Origin: a virus
DNA: 33,435 bases
Direction: 5' to 3' (one strand)
IMG/VR virus record: IMGVR_UViG_3300050132_000139
Coordinates: 1 to 33,435 of that record
Below are positions 8,775 to 15,969 of this stretch, piece by piece. The notes below the pieces were generated by a model. The model ran no database searches and was not told the DNA's origin. It saw only the letters and a list, made by a program, of their open reading frames with translations. The first letter of the stretch is position 1. Every line of letters starts with the position of its first letter. Made by a program: the position numbers and the translations under genes.

Positions 8775-9196
8775 TATACTTGGAAGAGGTTGGGGTAACG
8801 AGACAGTTTGAGGGTGACTCGGGTGGCAGAAGTATTGCTTCCAACGATGGAAACATTGTCCACGAGCCAATAGCCAGAGATGGCAGGATACACGTTATCC
8901 TGCACATAGACCCATTGAGATACGCCGGGATGGGCAACAAAGGCGTTGCCTACATTGTCATTGAAGGTAGCTCCACCGAATTGAAATCCAGTGCCTCGTT
9001 GCGTGGCAACGTATGTGAAAGTGGCTTCCTCACGGAAGTCCCAGTACACTTTAGAGACAGTGGTATCGCCGCCGTCTCTTACGACTTCTGAATCCGCAAT
9101 GATTGCGTGGTCCCTTGTCTGGAAGGAACCCACGGCATTGGATACAATGCTATAGACACCCCAATTGATTCCGACTCCACGGTACGTGTTTATTAT
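8774..9196 (-). CDS. Tail-tube protein paralogue with apparent ATA start
   Basis: The reading frame from 9196 encodes about 140 residues closely related to the protein at 9936-10325: NTYRGVGINWG / NTYHGVAVNFG, GSFQTRDHAIIADSEVVRDG / GQFQTNDHGYTSDTEVIRDG, and endings with NxLVDxVxIxxSNxxAxRVTxKLSxYP. Homology starts at the very N-terminus, where the paralogue has ATG; here the aligned codon (9194-9196) is ATA. The first standard start, GTG at 9133, would drop about 20 conserved residues. An in-frame TAG lies four codons upstream of the ATA. The endonuclease gene stops only 4 bases before it. Role: tail-tube or tube-cap subunit, inferred from paralogy and position. Confidence 0.7.
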   Translation of the reverse strand: MINTYRGVGINWGVYSIVSNAVGSFQTRDHAIIADSEVVRDGGDTTVSKVYWDFREEATFTYVATQRGTGFQFGGATFNDNVGNAFVAHPGVSQWVYVQDNVYPAISGYWLVDNVSIVGSNTSATRVTLKLSRYPNLFQV

Positions 9197-9200
9197 AGAG

Positions 9201-9887
9201 TTACCCTACTCTTTCTAAGACGTTCCTACATTGTTTATTAACGGCATCGTACCGCCAGAACTTCTTAGGCTTAAGAATGTCTATTATTTTGTTTTGCCTA
9301 ATCAGGTCTTTCTGTTGTTGTCTTTTGTGGTATTTAGAATCATACTCCAACACAACATTATGTTCTTCATCGTACCCGTCAATATAGAACAAATCGGTAT
9401 CTGTATGAATTTGATAATTTGGTTCAAACTTGAATCCCAAATCATTCCATTTTGACAACAATTCCAATTGACCTCTGTCGGTTTTGACTTTCAACCATTT
9501 GGAATTGTGAAGACCTTCTATATGTTTCTTACGTATATCAGGTCTGTGCATTGCTAGTTTTATGCAACCAGATAATTTTGTGTGATATTCTGGGTTAGCA
9601 TATCGTATGATACGTTCTTTCTTAGCAGCACCAGACATTTTTTCTCTAGTAAAAGGAGTGGTATTTTGTTTGATTAGTGATAACCTATCACAAAATTCAT
9701 CGCTTCTTTTACCAGCAGCAAATGTTTTTCCATAACTCGGATTACAATCCCCGAGTTTGGAACACGAATTACATATAGAATTGTGTTTGCTGCTACGATA
9801 TAAACTATCTTTATTGCAAAAATAGATTATGCATCCGCAATGCGGACAATTCTTAAAAAATGAAGTTGGTATCCTTCTGTTTCTCAT
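9201..9887 (-). CDS. Free-standing homing endonuclease, Vsr/PD-(D/E)XK-like, with zinc ribbon
   Basis: The 228-residue protein starts at ATG 9887 (MRNRRIPTSFF); a TTG start at 9923 is possible but that stretch matches a promoter. Domains: zinc ribbon CPHC ... CNSC with 21 residues between the pairs (residues ~13-40); a GKTFAAGKRSDEF / TPFTREKMSGAAKK region resembling NUMOD-type DNA-binding repeats; and a C-terminal nuclease core YIDGYDEEHNVVLEYD followed by YHKRQQQKDLIRQNKII. The D...ExD...H pattern fits Vsr-like or PD-(D/E)XK nucleases; the subfamily is uncertain. It is inserted between two paralogous tail-tube genes, abutting the downstream one. Confidence 0.82.
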   Translation of the reverse strand: MRNRRIPTSFFKNCPHCGCIIYFCNKDSLYRSSKHNSICNSCSKLGDCNPSYGKTFAAGKRSDEFCDRLSLIKQNTTPFTREKMSGAAKKERIIRYANPEYHTKLSGCIKLAMHRPDIRKKHIEGLHNSKWLKVKTDRGQLELLSKWNDLGFKFEPNYQIHTDTDLFYIDGYDEEHNVVLEYDSKYHKRQQQKDLIRQNKIIDILKPKKFWRYDAVNKQCRNVLERVG

Positions 9888-9893
9888 ATCATT

Positions 9894-9923
9894 ATGATAC
9901 CGTATGAGACACCATGAAGTCAA
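9894..9923 (-). promoter_or_regulatory. Sigma70-like promoter in front of the 9.2-kb endonuclease
   Basis: On the minus strand TTGACT (9923-9918) and TATCAT (9899-9894) are 18 bases apart. Only six bases separate the -10 box from the ATG at 9887, so transcription would begin at or next to the start codon. No Shine-Dalgarno sequence is present. The geometry is the same as for the HNH gene at 1065. Confidence 0.5.
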
Positions 9924-9935
9924 CTTATTATCCTA

Positions 9936-10325
9936 TCATGATACTATAGAAGGATATTGAGTCATCTTGACTGTTACTCGAACTGCGGCAACGTTGGAAC
10001 GCTTTACGTCAACGCTATCCACCAACCAATTGGTTCCTGCGATGGCGGGATAATTGGCGTCCGTCACTGTGGCGATGGCACCAACAGCATTGACGGTGAC
10101 TGTGGCAGTGCCAGAAGGCCCACCCGCAGCACTGGCGACGTAATCAAACGTGGCGGTCTGCTTAAAGGCATAGAAGGTCTTTTCAACCTCTGCCCCAGTA
10201 CCGTCCCGAATGACTTCCGTGTCAGAAGTATAACCGTGGTCATTGGTCTGAAACTGACCCACGATTGACGTGATGCCAGCGGCAAGACCAAAATTAACTG
10301 CTACTCCGTGATATGTATTTTGCAT
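9936..10325 (-). CDS. Major tail-tube protein candidate
   Basis: The 129-residue protein starts at ATG 10325 behind AAAAGGA and an AT-rich spacer, a leader type shared with other structural genes here. It is Thr/Val/Ala-rich and beta-dominated, ending with WLVDSVDVKRSNVAAVRVTVKMTQYPSI. A second copy of the same family lies at 8774-9196. Place in the order (after a tail-terminator candidate, before chaperone and tape measure) points to the tube subunit. Which of the two paralogues is the major one cannot be decided from sequence, but this copy has the normal start and strong ribosome site. Confidence 0.66.
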   Translation of the reverse strand: MQNTYHGVAVNFGLAAGITSIVGQFQTNDHGYTSDTEVIRDGTGAEVEKTFYAFKQTATFDYVASAAGGPSGTATVTVNAVGAIATVTDANYPAIAGTNWLVDSVDVKRSNVAAVRVTVKMTQYPSIVS

Positions 10326-10341
10326 ATATTTATCCTTTTAA

Positions 10342-10758
10342 TTATTTCAAGCCACACAGTATGTCCAAAACGTACTCTTGCTTGTGTGCATCCCCCTGCC
10401 AACTATCCTTCGTGTCCGTCACAAGCACATTGTAAACGAAGTAATTCGGATAGATATTGAGGATTGGAATCGTTGAACTACTCAAGAAGTTCTTGAAAAT
10501 GGTGTCTGACAACTGCGTACTGGTTACGTCAGTATCATATCCAATCTCTTTCACCACTATCGTAGTCGCCACATGGTAAATCCCACTGTAGGGGAAATCT
10601 TCCGTGGCTGATTCTGCATAGCACACCACAAGGGGGGCCGTTTTGTCCACATTATCAATTCCCGTTGTCACCGATGCTGATACGGTGGAGGCAGCAAGAG
10701 ATGCTGTCGCCAACGCTTGACAAGCTAACTCGGTTTGACGAAGAATTGGTAGTGACAT
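10342..10758 (-). CDS. Probable tail terminator protein
   Basis: The 138-residue ORF begins at ATG 10758, and its stop lies just upstream of the tail-tube leader. Mixed alpha/beta composition with VVCYAESATEDFPYSGIYHVATTIVVKEIGYD, then a helix and a beta-rich end (IYPNYFVYNVLVTDTKDSWQGDAHKQEYVLDILCGL). This layout (helix, long central strands, 'f....y...v...' end) resembles gpU-like tail terminators, and the slot before the tube gene fits. No diagnostic residue is seen, so the call is from position and general shape. Confidence 0.55.
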   Translation of the reverse strand: MSLPILRQTELACQALATASLAASTVSASVTTGIDNVDKTAPLVVCYAESATEDFPYSGIYHVATTIVVKEIGYDTDVTSTQLSDTIFKNFLSSSTIPILNIYPNYFVYNVLVTDTKDSWQGDAHKQEYVLDILCGLK

Positions 10759-10764
10759 ATTGGT

Positions 10765-11184
10765 TTAGGACTGTTGGGCCAAGAACTGAACGTTACCTTG
10801 CCCGAATTGGTTTGCGGCACCCGAGCCAGCAACGAATGGGGGATAACTTCCAACTACTTTGCCTGCAATGGTTGGAATACTTCCAGACCAAGGGATGATA
10901 GCGATGGCACCGGGAATCAAGATTGCTCCGATTGGGGTGGTCGCCGAACTGCCTGTGACCTGAATCACGGAAGCACTAAACACCGTTGGGTCGTTATAGA
11001 CCGTTAATTGAATAACGTCTGGGAACCCGCCCGTGTCAATAGTCGTCCATGAACTTCCAGTTACCACAGTGTTGCCAGCAATGAAATTGCTGCTACTCGT
11101 TTGAGTATTGATATTGGCGGATACTGTCGTGCGAACTGAGTCCACCACACTCGTTACGGTCGCATTTGTTGAAAGTTGGTTCAT
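10765..11184 (-). CDS. Structural protein of unknown role
   Basis: The 139-residue protein starts at ATG 11184 behind AAAAGG and overlaps the end of the upstream endonuclease gene by four bases. It is rich in Ser/Thr/Gly/Val with almost no charged residues, contains ASVIQVTGSSATTPIGAILIPGAIAIIPWSG, and looks like an all-beta virion protein. It lies between connector-type genes and the tail terminator candidate; a minor decoration or neck role is possible. I do not recognise the family. The intact start and ribosome site show that the upstream nuclease insertion did not damage it. Confidence 0.6.
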   Translation of the reverse strand: MNQLSTNATVTSVVDSVRTTVSANINTQTSSSNFIAGNTVVTGSSWTTIDTGGFPDVIQLTVYNDPTVFSASVIQVTGSSATTPIGAILIPGAIAIIPWSGSIPTIAGKVVGSYPPFVAGSGAANQFGQGNVQFLAQQS

Positions 11185-11738
11185 ATTGAATTACCTTTTA
11201 AGACATCCGTTTGTTGTTTTGTTTCCGAATTGATTCGTATGAACGAGTATAACGGATTGTCTATACGTTTGAAATACTCGATTATATTGTTTTGTCGAAT
11301 CAAATCCTTTTTCTGTCGGCATTGTCTCTTATGATAGGGAGTATCATATTCGTAAACAACGTTGTTTACTATATCATACCCGTCCACATAATACCCAATG
11401 TCTTTCAAAAAATAGTCAGTAAGTATCGAAGCATTCAATGCCTCAAAATACTCGGCGGCACCTTTGTCTTCTCTCGCCGTAATTCCCAATTCTTGGAGTC
11501 GTGTTACCTTTTCTATTCTAAGGTTTCTTCTACGCTCATCCGTGTACGATTGGCAAAGATTTTCTCGTGTCTGTTCCGAGATGATTCTTCCTACCATCCA
11601 CGGAGTTTCTCTTTTTACTCCTTTGAATATACAACTTCCACATAGAGTGTTATGCTTCTTAGCATACCAAAACCCAGTCCTGTGGCTATAGGTTTGTTTC
11701 TCACCACATTTCGGGCAGTGTTTTGTATATTCTTTCAT
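11181..11738 (-). CDS. Second Vsr/PD-(D/E)XK-like homing endonuclease with zinc ribbon
   Basis: The 185-residue protein starts at ATG 11738, one base after the upstream stop. It is a relative of the enzyme at 9201-9887: zinc ribbon CPKC ... CGSC with the same 21-residue gap, and a C-terminal core YVDGYDIVNNVVYEYD followed by YHKRQCRQKKDLIRQNNII. The middle part differs and is shorter (residues ~45-100, GRIISEQTRENLCQSYTDERR). No separate promoter is obvious, so it probably rides on late transcription. It is inserted between a tail-completion candidate and a structural gene without disturbing either. Confidence 0.82.
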   Translation of the reverse strand: MKEYTKHCPKCGEKQTYSHRTGFWYAKKHNTLCGSCIFKGVKRETPWMVGRIISEQTRENLCQSYTDERRRNLRIEKVTRLQELGITAREDKGAAEYFEALNASILTDYFLKDIGYYVDGYDIVNNVVYEYDTPYHKRQCRQKKDLIRQNNIIEYFKRIDNPLYSFIRINSETKQQTDVLKGNSI

Positions 11739-11739
11739 C

Positions 11740-12378
11740 TTATCCGAAGGTCTTCTTGATACCTTCGTTTTGCTTGCGGATAATGTAATCCCGCATACTC
11801 TGAGTTTCCATTTTCACAGCTTCCATTGCACCCGTTTCAATGATGTCGTGGACTTTCTGACTGTAATGTTTCCCACCTACCACCGAGTTCCAAATCCATG
11901 CAATTGGAGAGAATCCTTCTTTGGCGGCTTCCGCCCCACCGAATACTCTGCTGCTCTTGGCTGTCCCCGATGGAATCTTTGCCCCGCCTTTGCTTGGAAC
12001 CACCATTGCCAATTTCTTAATGGCTGGCATCCAACCACTGCGGACGAAGTTGACGTGACTTTGATACTTCCGAATGAGTTTCTCAACTGCATTCACCATC
12101 TTCTGTCCTGTCAATCCTCTCTTTCCCGCTTTCGCCCGCTCTACATTAACTAGCACCGCTGCCAACGGAGCATTCGGATATTTCGCCGATGGGCCTTCCA
12201 ATTTTGCCCGAATGATATTCTTATCGGCTCCTTTGGTCGTCTGCACCGCATCTCGGGCGATATAGTAAGCGTGCTGGTCGCACGACTCTTTGAATGTCCG
12301 CTTGGAGTAATTCATGTACTCCTTGAACACCCTATCAAACTCTCGGGTGTCCACCGTAAATGTCAATCCGTTTGCCAT
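11740..12378 (-). CDS. HK97 gp10 / minor tail protein Z-like tail completion protein
   Basis: The 212-residue protein starts at ATG 12378 (MANGLTFTVDTREFDRVFKEYM), one base after the previous stop; a longer start at 12408 would overlap the upstream gene. The opening strand plus helix 'FTVDTREFDRVFKEYMNYSKRTFKESCDQHAYYIARDAV' is typical of head-tail neck or tail completion proteins that begin with a self-binding helix. A central basic region carries GWMPAIKKLAMVVPSKGG. Position between connector and tail genes agrees. Confidence moderate. Confidence 0.65.
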   Translation of the reverse strand: MANGLTFTVDTREFDRVFKEYMNYSKRTFKESCDQHAYYIARDAVQTTKGADKNIIRAKLEGPSAKYPNAPLAAVLVNVERAKAGKRGLTGQKMVNAVEKLIRKYQSHVNFVRSGWMPAIKKLAMVVPSKGGAKIPSGTAKSSRVFGGAEAAKEGFSPIAWIWNSVVGGKHYSQKVHDIIETGAMEAVKMETQSMRDYIIRKQNEGIKKTFG

Positions 12379-12379
12379 G

Positions 12380-12718
12380 TTAAATACCTTGCGTAGTATT
12401 GTGGGCAATGATACGAATGTATGACAAATTCGGGTCTCTCTTCACACTCTCAATACGATACTGTTCCCCGAGATAGCTTAGAATCTGTTGGGGTTGCGGA
12501 AGAGCCGCAAAGACATCATTCCCACTCGTATCAACCGCTTGGGTGCTCAATGTAAGCATCTTCACCGTGGAGAATCCCCCATCTTCCAGTTCCCTTTTGA
12601 ATAGAGAAATGCTTGGGACGCATACATAATCGGTGCCTTGAAAAGTGAAGACGGGCGAGTTCATCGCCTTTTCTCCAAAATCCAATCCACCAAGAATGTA
12701 ATTTGTCAGTGTGGGCAT
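12380..12718 (-). CDS. Probable head-tail joining (head closure) protein
   Basis: The 112-residue protein starts at ATG 12718. It has a small beta-barrel look: VFTFQGTDYVCVPS, a helical insert (FKRELEDGGF), VKMLTLSTQAV and a final strand pair YLGEQYRIESVKRDPNLSYIRIIAHN, the pattern of small head-closure or 'stopper' proteins in which the last strands describe resetting values after a loop. The slot after capsid genes and before the gp10-like gene supports it. No motif is decisive. Confidence 0.55.
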   Translation of the reverse strand: MPTLTNYILGGLDFGEKAMNSPVFTFQGTDYVCVPSISLFKRELEDGGFSTVKMLTLSTQAVDTSGNDVFAALPQPQQILSYLGEQYRIESVKRDPNLSYIRIIAHNTTQGI

Positions 12719-12722
12719 ATCC

Positions 12723-13181
12723 TTATGCTATCGTGACCAAAACACCGTGATTAAAACTCATAGTCACTGGATTTCCAGTGGCACTATCAGTTCCAACAAT
12801 GGTTGTAAATGCCACTCCACCCGCAAGGTTGGAAGCAGTCACATAGGAACCAGTCTTAGCCAATGCCACAGTTCCACTGACCCCACTTCCGAGGACATAT
12901 GATGCTGAGGCAGCTTGAGTTACGGTTCCAATTTCGGTTTGCGATACCAAAGCAAATGAAGACGAGATGTTTTCAAATGGTACTGGCCCCGCATAACTTG
13001 CCAATCTTGTTTCATAGTCAGCATCACTCTCGGCGGCGGCTATGTCCACAGGCAATCCCTGACTTGCCATACGAATTTGATACTGCTTGAATGTCTCAAA
13101 ATCCGTTTGCGGATACGCATTGGGCGGGACATTGTTAACGTGTTGAGTGCGAATCAACTGGTAAACGCTGTTTGCTGCCAT
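12723..13181 (-). CDS. Virion protein of unknown role next to the capsid gene
   Basis: The 152-residue protein starts at ATG 13181 behind AAAGGAT and an A/T-rich spacer. The first half is helical and charged (FETFKQYQIRMASQGLPVDIAAAESDADYETRLASYAG), the second half beta-rich and nearly uncharged (ASYVLGSGVSGTVALAKTGSYVTASNLAGG). It follows the capsid terminator, so its expression may be lower than that of the capsid. Connector or decoration are both possible. Not recognised. Confidence 0.55.
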   Translation of the reverse strand: MAANSVYQLIRTQHVNNVPPNAYPQTDFETFKQYQIRMASQGLPVDIAAAESDADYETRLASYAGPVPFENISSSFALVSQTEIGTVTQAASASYVLGSGVSGTVALAKTGSYVTASNLAGGVAFTTIVGTDSATGNPVTMSFNHGVLVTIA

Positions 13182-13198
13182 ATTTTTATCCTTTCAAC

Positions 13199-13237
13199 AA
13201 AAAACGGGCCGACTGACTACCTGCCAGCCAGCCCGTT
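13199..13237 (-). terminator. Strong rho-independent terminator after the major capsid gene
   Basis: On the minus strand a 13-base arm (13237-13225) pairs with 13215-13203 around a 9-base loop and is followed by a U run. Two of the pairs are G-U wobbles that work only in minus-strand RNA (they are A-C in the other strand), so the structure is made by late transcription. It should limit read-through from capsid to connector genes. Confidence 0.85.
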
Positions 13238-13259
13238 GTAGAGGTTATTGTCTGTCAAC

Positions 13260-14192
13260 TTATACGATAATCTGAACAGCACCATAGGTGTTACCTGCGG
13301 CACAACCATAGATTGCCGTGCTGGACAATTGGTACTGACCAGTTTGCTGTAGGTATGACACACGATTCTGCATCGTGAATCCGCTGGTTTCGTCAGTCTG
13401 GTTGACTGCGGTGACTAAACCATTATTAACTTCCAACGGGGCACGGGCAGCGATTGCGAGTGCGGCCTTGTGAACTGCGAATCCGAACAGACCGTTGACA
13501 CCGAGCCAACCTGCGCTGTTCAACGAAACCGAGGAACTGACGTTGTATGGGGCATCAGCGACACCACCAAATTGATAACAATCGAATCCTGCGACACGAA
13601 TGTTTTCGTAGTCTTGGATTGGTTTGCTATTACCGTAGATATACGTTGGGCTGAGGCTGTTATTCAACGCTTGATAGGTATCAGGCGTCAGAATAAGCGT
13701 ACGATTGGTGCGAGGCACGAATTTCTTGTCCAAGCCAGCCGCCACTGCCGAAGCAGAAAGATAGGTGTAAGTGGAAGCCACAACGATGTGCTGTGTGCCC
13801 ATGTTGGCGGAACCTGACAGACTGCCGAGCAAGTCAACTGCGACTGTGTTGGCGAGAGTCATACTTTGTCCGGGGACAAAAGTATTGATAAGTACTTCGG
13901 GGATTGCCGTGGCCCAAGCCAGTTCCGAGAACGCATCAGTCACGTCTTTTTGGACGAGAGTGACGGTCACAGCAGAAGCAGTCGTGGACTGTGCGGTATA
14001 TCCATTCAAATCTGTGCGATTTGCGGCCCAGTTGGTCGTTGCCAAACGGGTTACGATTGCCGAACCTCCACCCTGAATTTCTGTACTGAAGTCGTTGGAG
14101 AAGTTCGTAAGCCAAGGTGCGTACGAGATTAGCTGAGGTAGCGAGCGGAGGCTGTAAGCTACCAAAAAACCATTGAGATTGTTTGCTAACAT
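13260..14192 (-). CDS. Major capsid protein
   Basis: The 310-residue ORF starts at ATG 14192 behind AAGGA. It has a hydrophobic helical N-terminus (LANNLNGFLVAYSLRSLPQLISYAPWLTNFSNDF), long Thr/Ala/Val-rich strands, a P-domain-like helix region (TVAVDLLGSLSGSA ... YTYLSASAVAAGLDKKFVPRTNRTLILTPDTYQAL) and a C-terminal FGFAVHKAALAIAARAP, the common 'GF.r.AaalA.r' end of HK97-fold coats of the P22-like sort. It follows protease and scaffold genes and is followed by a terminator, as is usual for the most strongly made protein. Confidence 0.8.
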   Translation of the reverse strand: MLANNLNGFLVAYSLRSLPQLISYAPWLTNFSNDFSTEIQGGGSAIVTRLATTNWAANRTDLNGYTAQSTTASAVTVTLVQKDVTDAFSELAWATAIPEVLINTFVPGQSMTLANTVAVDLLGSLSGSANMGTQHIVVASTYTYLSASAVAAGLDKKFVPRTNRTLILTPDTYQALNNSLSPTYIYGNSKPIQDYENIRVAGFDCYQFGGVADAPYNVSSSVSLNSAGWLGVNGLFGFAVHKAALAIAARAPLEVNNGLVTAVNQTDETSGFTMQNRVSYLQQTGQYQLSSTAIYGCAAGNTYGAVQIIV

Positions 14193-14251
14193 ATATTTAT
14201 GTCCTTATATTGGTTGTTGTTTGTCTTTATAAGACTGGTTTGCTTACCGCC

Positions 14252-14716
14252 TTATTTTGAAGCGAGGTTCACTTTATTCACAGGAGTAAAGTGCATTTGC
14301 TTCATTGCCCCAAGAATCACACGTTCGTTTTTCTTGAAGAAATCAATTTTCTCTTTGCCTTTGAGTTCGTCAAAGGTCTTATAGACTCCCACTGGGTCAA
14401 CAGGAGCGGCAGGTGCCTCTTCCTTGACTGTTCCCTCGGGGATGCCGATGGCAGCGAGTTTCTGCACGACCTTTTGGTCAACAGATTCAACTGCGGCGAC
14501 GAGGACTGCGGCTTCTTCTTTCTTGGCTTCCACCTTTTTCTCTTCCTCTTCAACCCGCTTCTCTTCCAGCGTCTTGAGTTTGGCTTTGAGTTCTGCGATT
14601 TCTCCTTGCATCTTAGCTTTCTCTTCGTCGTATGCCGAGAGTTTTACGGCTGTTTCGGCTTTCTCCGTCTTGAGAGTGGAGAGTTCACGATTCAATTTTG
14701 CGATGTTTACAATCAT
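14252..14716 (-). CDS. Coiled-coil scaffold candidate
   Basis: The 154-residue protein starts at ATG 14716 behind AGAGGAC. Residues 1-65 are a continuous heptad-type coiled coil rich in Lys/Glu (LNRELSTLKTEKAETAVKL, EIAELKAKLKTLEEKRVEEE). An Ala/Pro-rich hinge follows, then a compact C-terminal part (VGVYKTFDELKGKEKIDFFKKNERVI). Long charged coiled coils between protease and major capsid genes are normally internal scaffolds removed by the protease. This is inference; the motif 'Y..fdeLkG.e..dFf..n...i' I recall from similar phage genes. Confidence 0.68.
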   Translation of the reverse strand: MIVNIAKLNRELSTLKTEKAETAVKLSAYDEEKAKMQGEIAELKAKLKTLEEKRVEEEEKKVEAKKEEAAVLVAAVESVDQKVVQKLAAIGIPEGTVKEEAPAAPVDPVGVYKTFDELKGKEKIDFFKKNERVILGAMKQMHFTPVNKVNLASK

Positions 14717-14752
14717 ATTATTGTCCTCTTGTTTCTACCTTAGTGCTGTGCG

Positions 14753-14819
14753 TTACCGAATCAATGCGTATGAATATGTCAATTCAGCCCCACAACCGGG
14801 GCAATTTCGTTTATATTCC
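14753..14819 (-). pseudogene. Decayed zinc-ribbon stub of a homing endonuclease
   Basis: In the gap after the S49 gene the minus strand can be read as [22 protein letters not shown] then TAA (14755-14753). It lacks a start codon. The match to the start of the nuclease at 11738 (KEYTKHCPKCG...TYS) and to that at 1065 (CPNCGKELFYSCEYALNR) is obvious over about 20 residues, but the second cysteine pair and any nuclease domain are missing. It looks like the leftover 5' end of a lost endonuclease gene. The short length means coincidence is not excluded. Confidence 0.5.
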
Positions 14820-15965
14820 TTATTCGGCATGAGATATGGATTCGATAAAAGTATCGAAGTCAGATACGATTTCATCAGCAAGGTTCGCTTTCACAGCAGC
14901 TTCTCCGTCAAACAATTGACCTTGCATCATACTATCTTCGACTGGACCACGGTTAGACACAACCCACATCTTAAACTTTTCGTACTGTTTGTCAATATCC
15001 GATTGAATAAGTTTGGCATCTTCTTCGGAAAGTGGGATTTCTGGTTGCCCCATTGTCTTATGGTCCCCAGCACTGAAAATCTGAACATTTACCCCCTGCA
15101 TTTCCAATGCTTTACTCATATCAACGACTTTGGCATACACGCCAATGCTCCCCAATTCTGAGGAAGGAGTGCAATAGATACCATTCGTGGAAACCGCTAA
15201 ATATAGTGCGGCAGAGGCGCAGATGGTATCACAAAATGTGAATACTGGCTTCGTCTCAGTCAGTTTCGCAATCATATCACCACATTCTTGCACCCCAATG
15301 GAGACGCCTCCGGGGGAATTGATATGCATTACGCAGGCTTTGGTATCGGCATTGTAGGCTTGCTTGATTGCCTTGGTAACATCGTCAAGGTCCACACAAC
15401 CCATAGCCTTCATCTCTGGGCCGATGCGTTTGTGGAGTTCCCCGTCAATGTTGATAATGGAAACCCCGTCCCTCTCCGAATAGAGCGGAGAGAATTCGGA
15501 CATTGGGTTCCCAGAGAAGAGTTTCTTGGCAATCATACGGAGAGCGTGGACAAATCCCTTAGAATGCTTCATGTTATCGTCGTCATCGTCAGATTCCCCA
15601 CCGAAATCGTCTTCATCGGGTTCGTGATGCTTAATCTTGGAGCCGCATTTGGTGCAGTATTCCTCTTCTTCGGTTCCTACCGCTCCCGGCACTCCCGGCA
15701 AAGGCGCTTCCTTCTCTTCCTTACCAACTGCTCCCGGCACACCGGGGAGAGGAACATCCTTCATATGAGTTTCAATGTATCGCTTATCCATCAGGAGGAT
15801 TTGAATGTCATTTTTCATACTTTTCTTCTTGTTTTTTCTGTCCCACTGAGAGTAGCAAAATGCCGCCCGTTGTTTCTGGTCGGGGAAGGTCTTATTGGAC
15901 TCGGAATCGCCCATGCAGCGACTAATAAACTCGTCCTTCTGTTCGCCTTTACGTGGTTCTGGCAT
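14820..15965 (-). CDS. S49-family head maturation protease (lambda gpC / SppA-like)
   Basis: Start ATG 15965 ([17 protein letters not shown]) was chosen for its AGGAG site and because it begins four bases after the portal stop. It has 381 residues. The N-terminal 45 residues form a conserved module with [20 protein letters not shown] linker follows with two copies of [10 protein letters not shown] (residues ~72-81 and 88-97), a CTKC and acidic runs. The protease domain spans ~165-375: INSPGG (215-220), nucleophile Ser251 in [17 protein letters not shown], and Lys303 in GDHKTMG as the probable general base. It should cleave scaffold and capsid precursors during head maturation. Confidence 0.9.
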   Translation of the reverse strand: MPEPRKGEQKDEFISRCMGDSESNKTFPDQKQRAAFCYSQWDRKNKKKSMKNDIQILLMDKRYIETHMKDVPLPGVPGAVGKEEKEAPLPGVPGAVGTEEEEYCTKCGSKIKHHEPDEDDFGGESDDDDDNMKHSKGFVHALRMIAKKLFSGNPMSEFSPLYSERDGVSIINIDGELHKRIGPEMKAMGCVDLDDVTKAIKQAYNADTKACVMHINSPGGVSIGVQECGDMIAKLTETKPVFTFCDTICASAALYLAVSTNGIYCTPSSELGSIGVYAKVVDMSKALEMQGVNVQIFSAGDHKTMGQPEIPLSEEDAKLIQSDIDKQYEKFKMWVVSNRGPVEDSMMQGQLFDGEAAVKANLADEIVSDFDTFIESISHAE

Positions 15966-15969
15966 ACAA

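Noticed and set aside
9201-9923. Group I or II intron carrying the endonuclease
   Set aside because: The nuclease gene fills nearly all the space between a complete upstream gene and the downstream one; there is no room for an intron core and the upstream gene has its own stop, so no exon to join.
14424-15161. 245-residue plus-strand ORF
   Set aside because: It is the antisense of the coiled-coil gene and protease gene; Phe/Ser-rich composition is the mirror of Lys/Glu codons.
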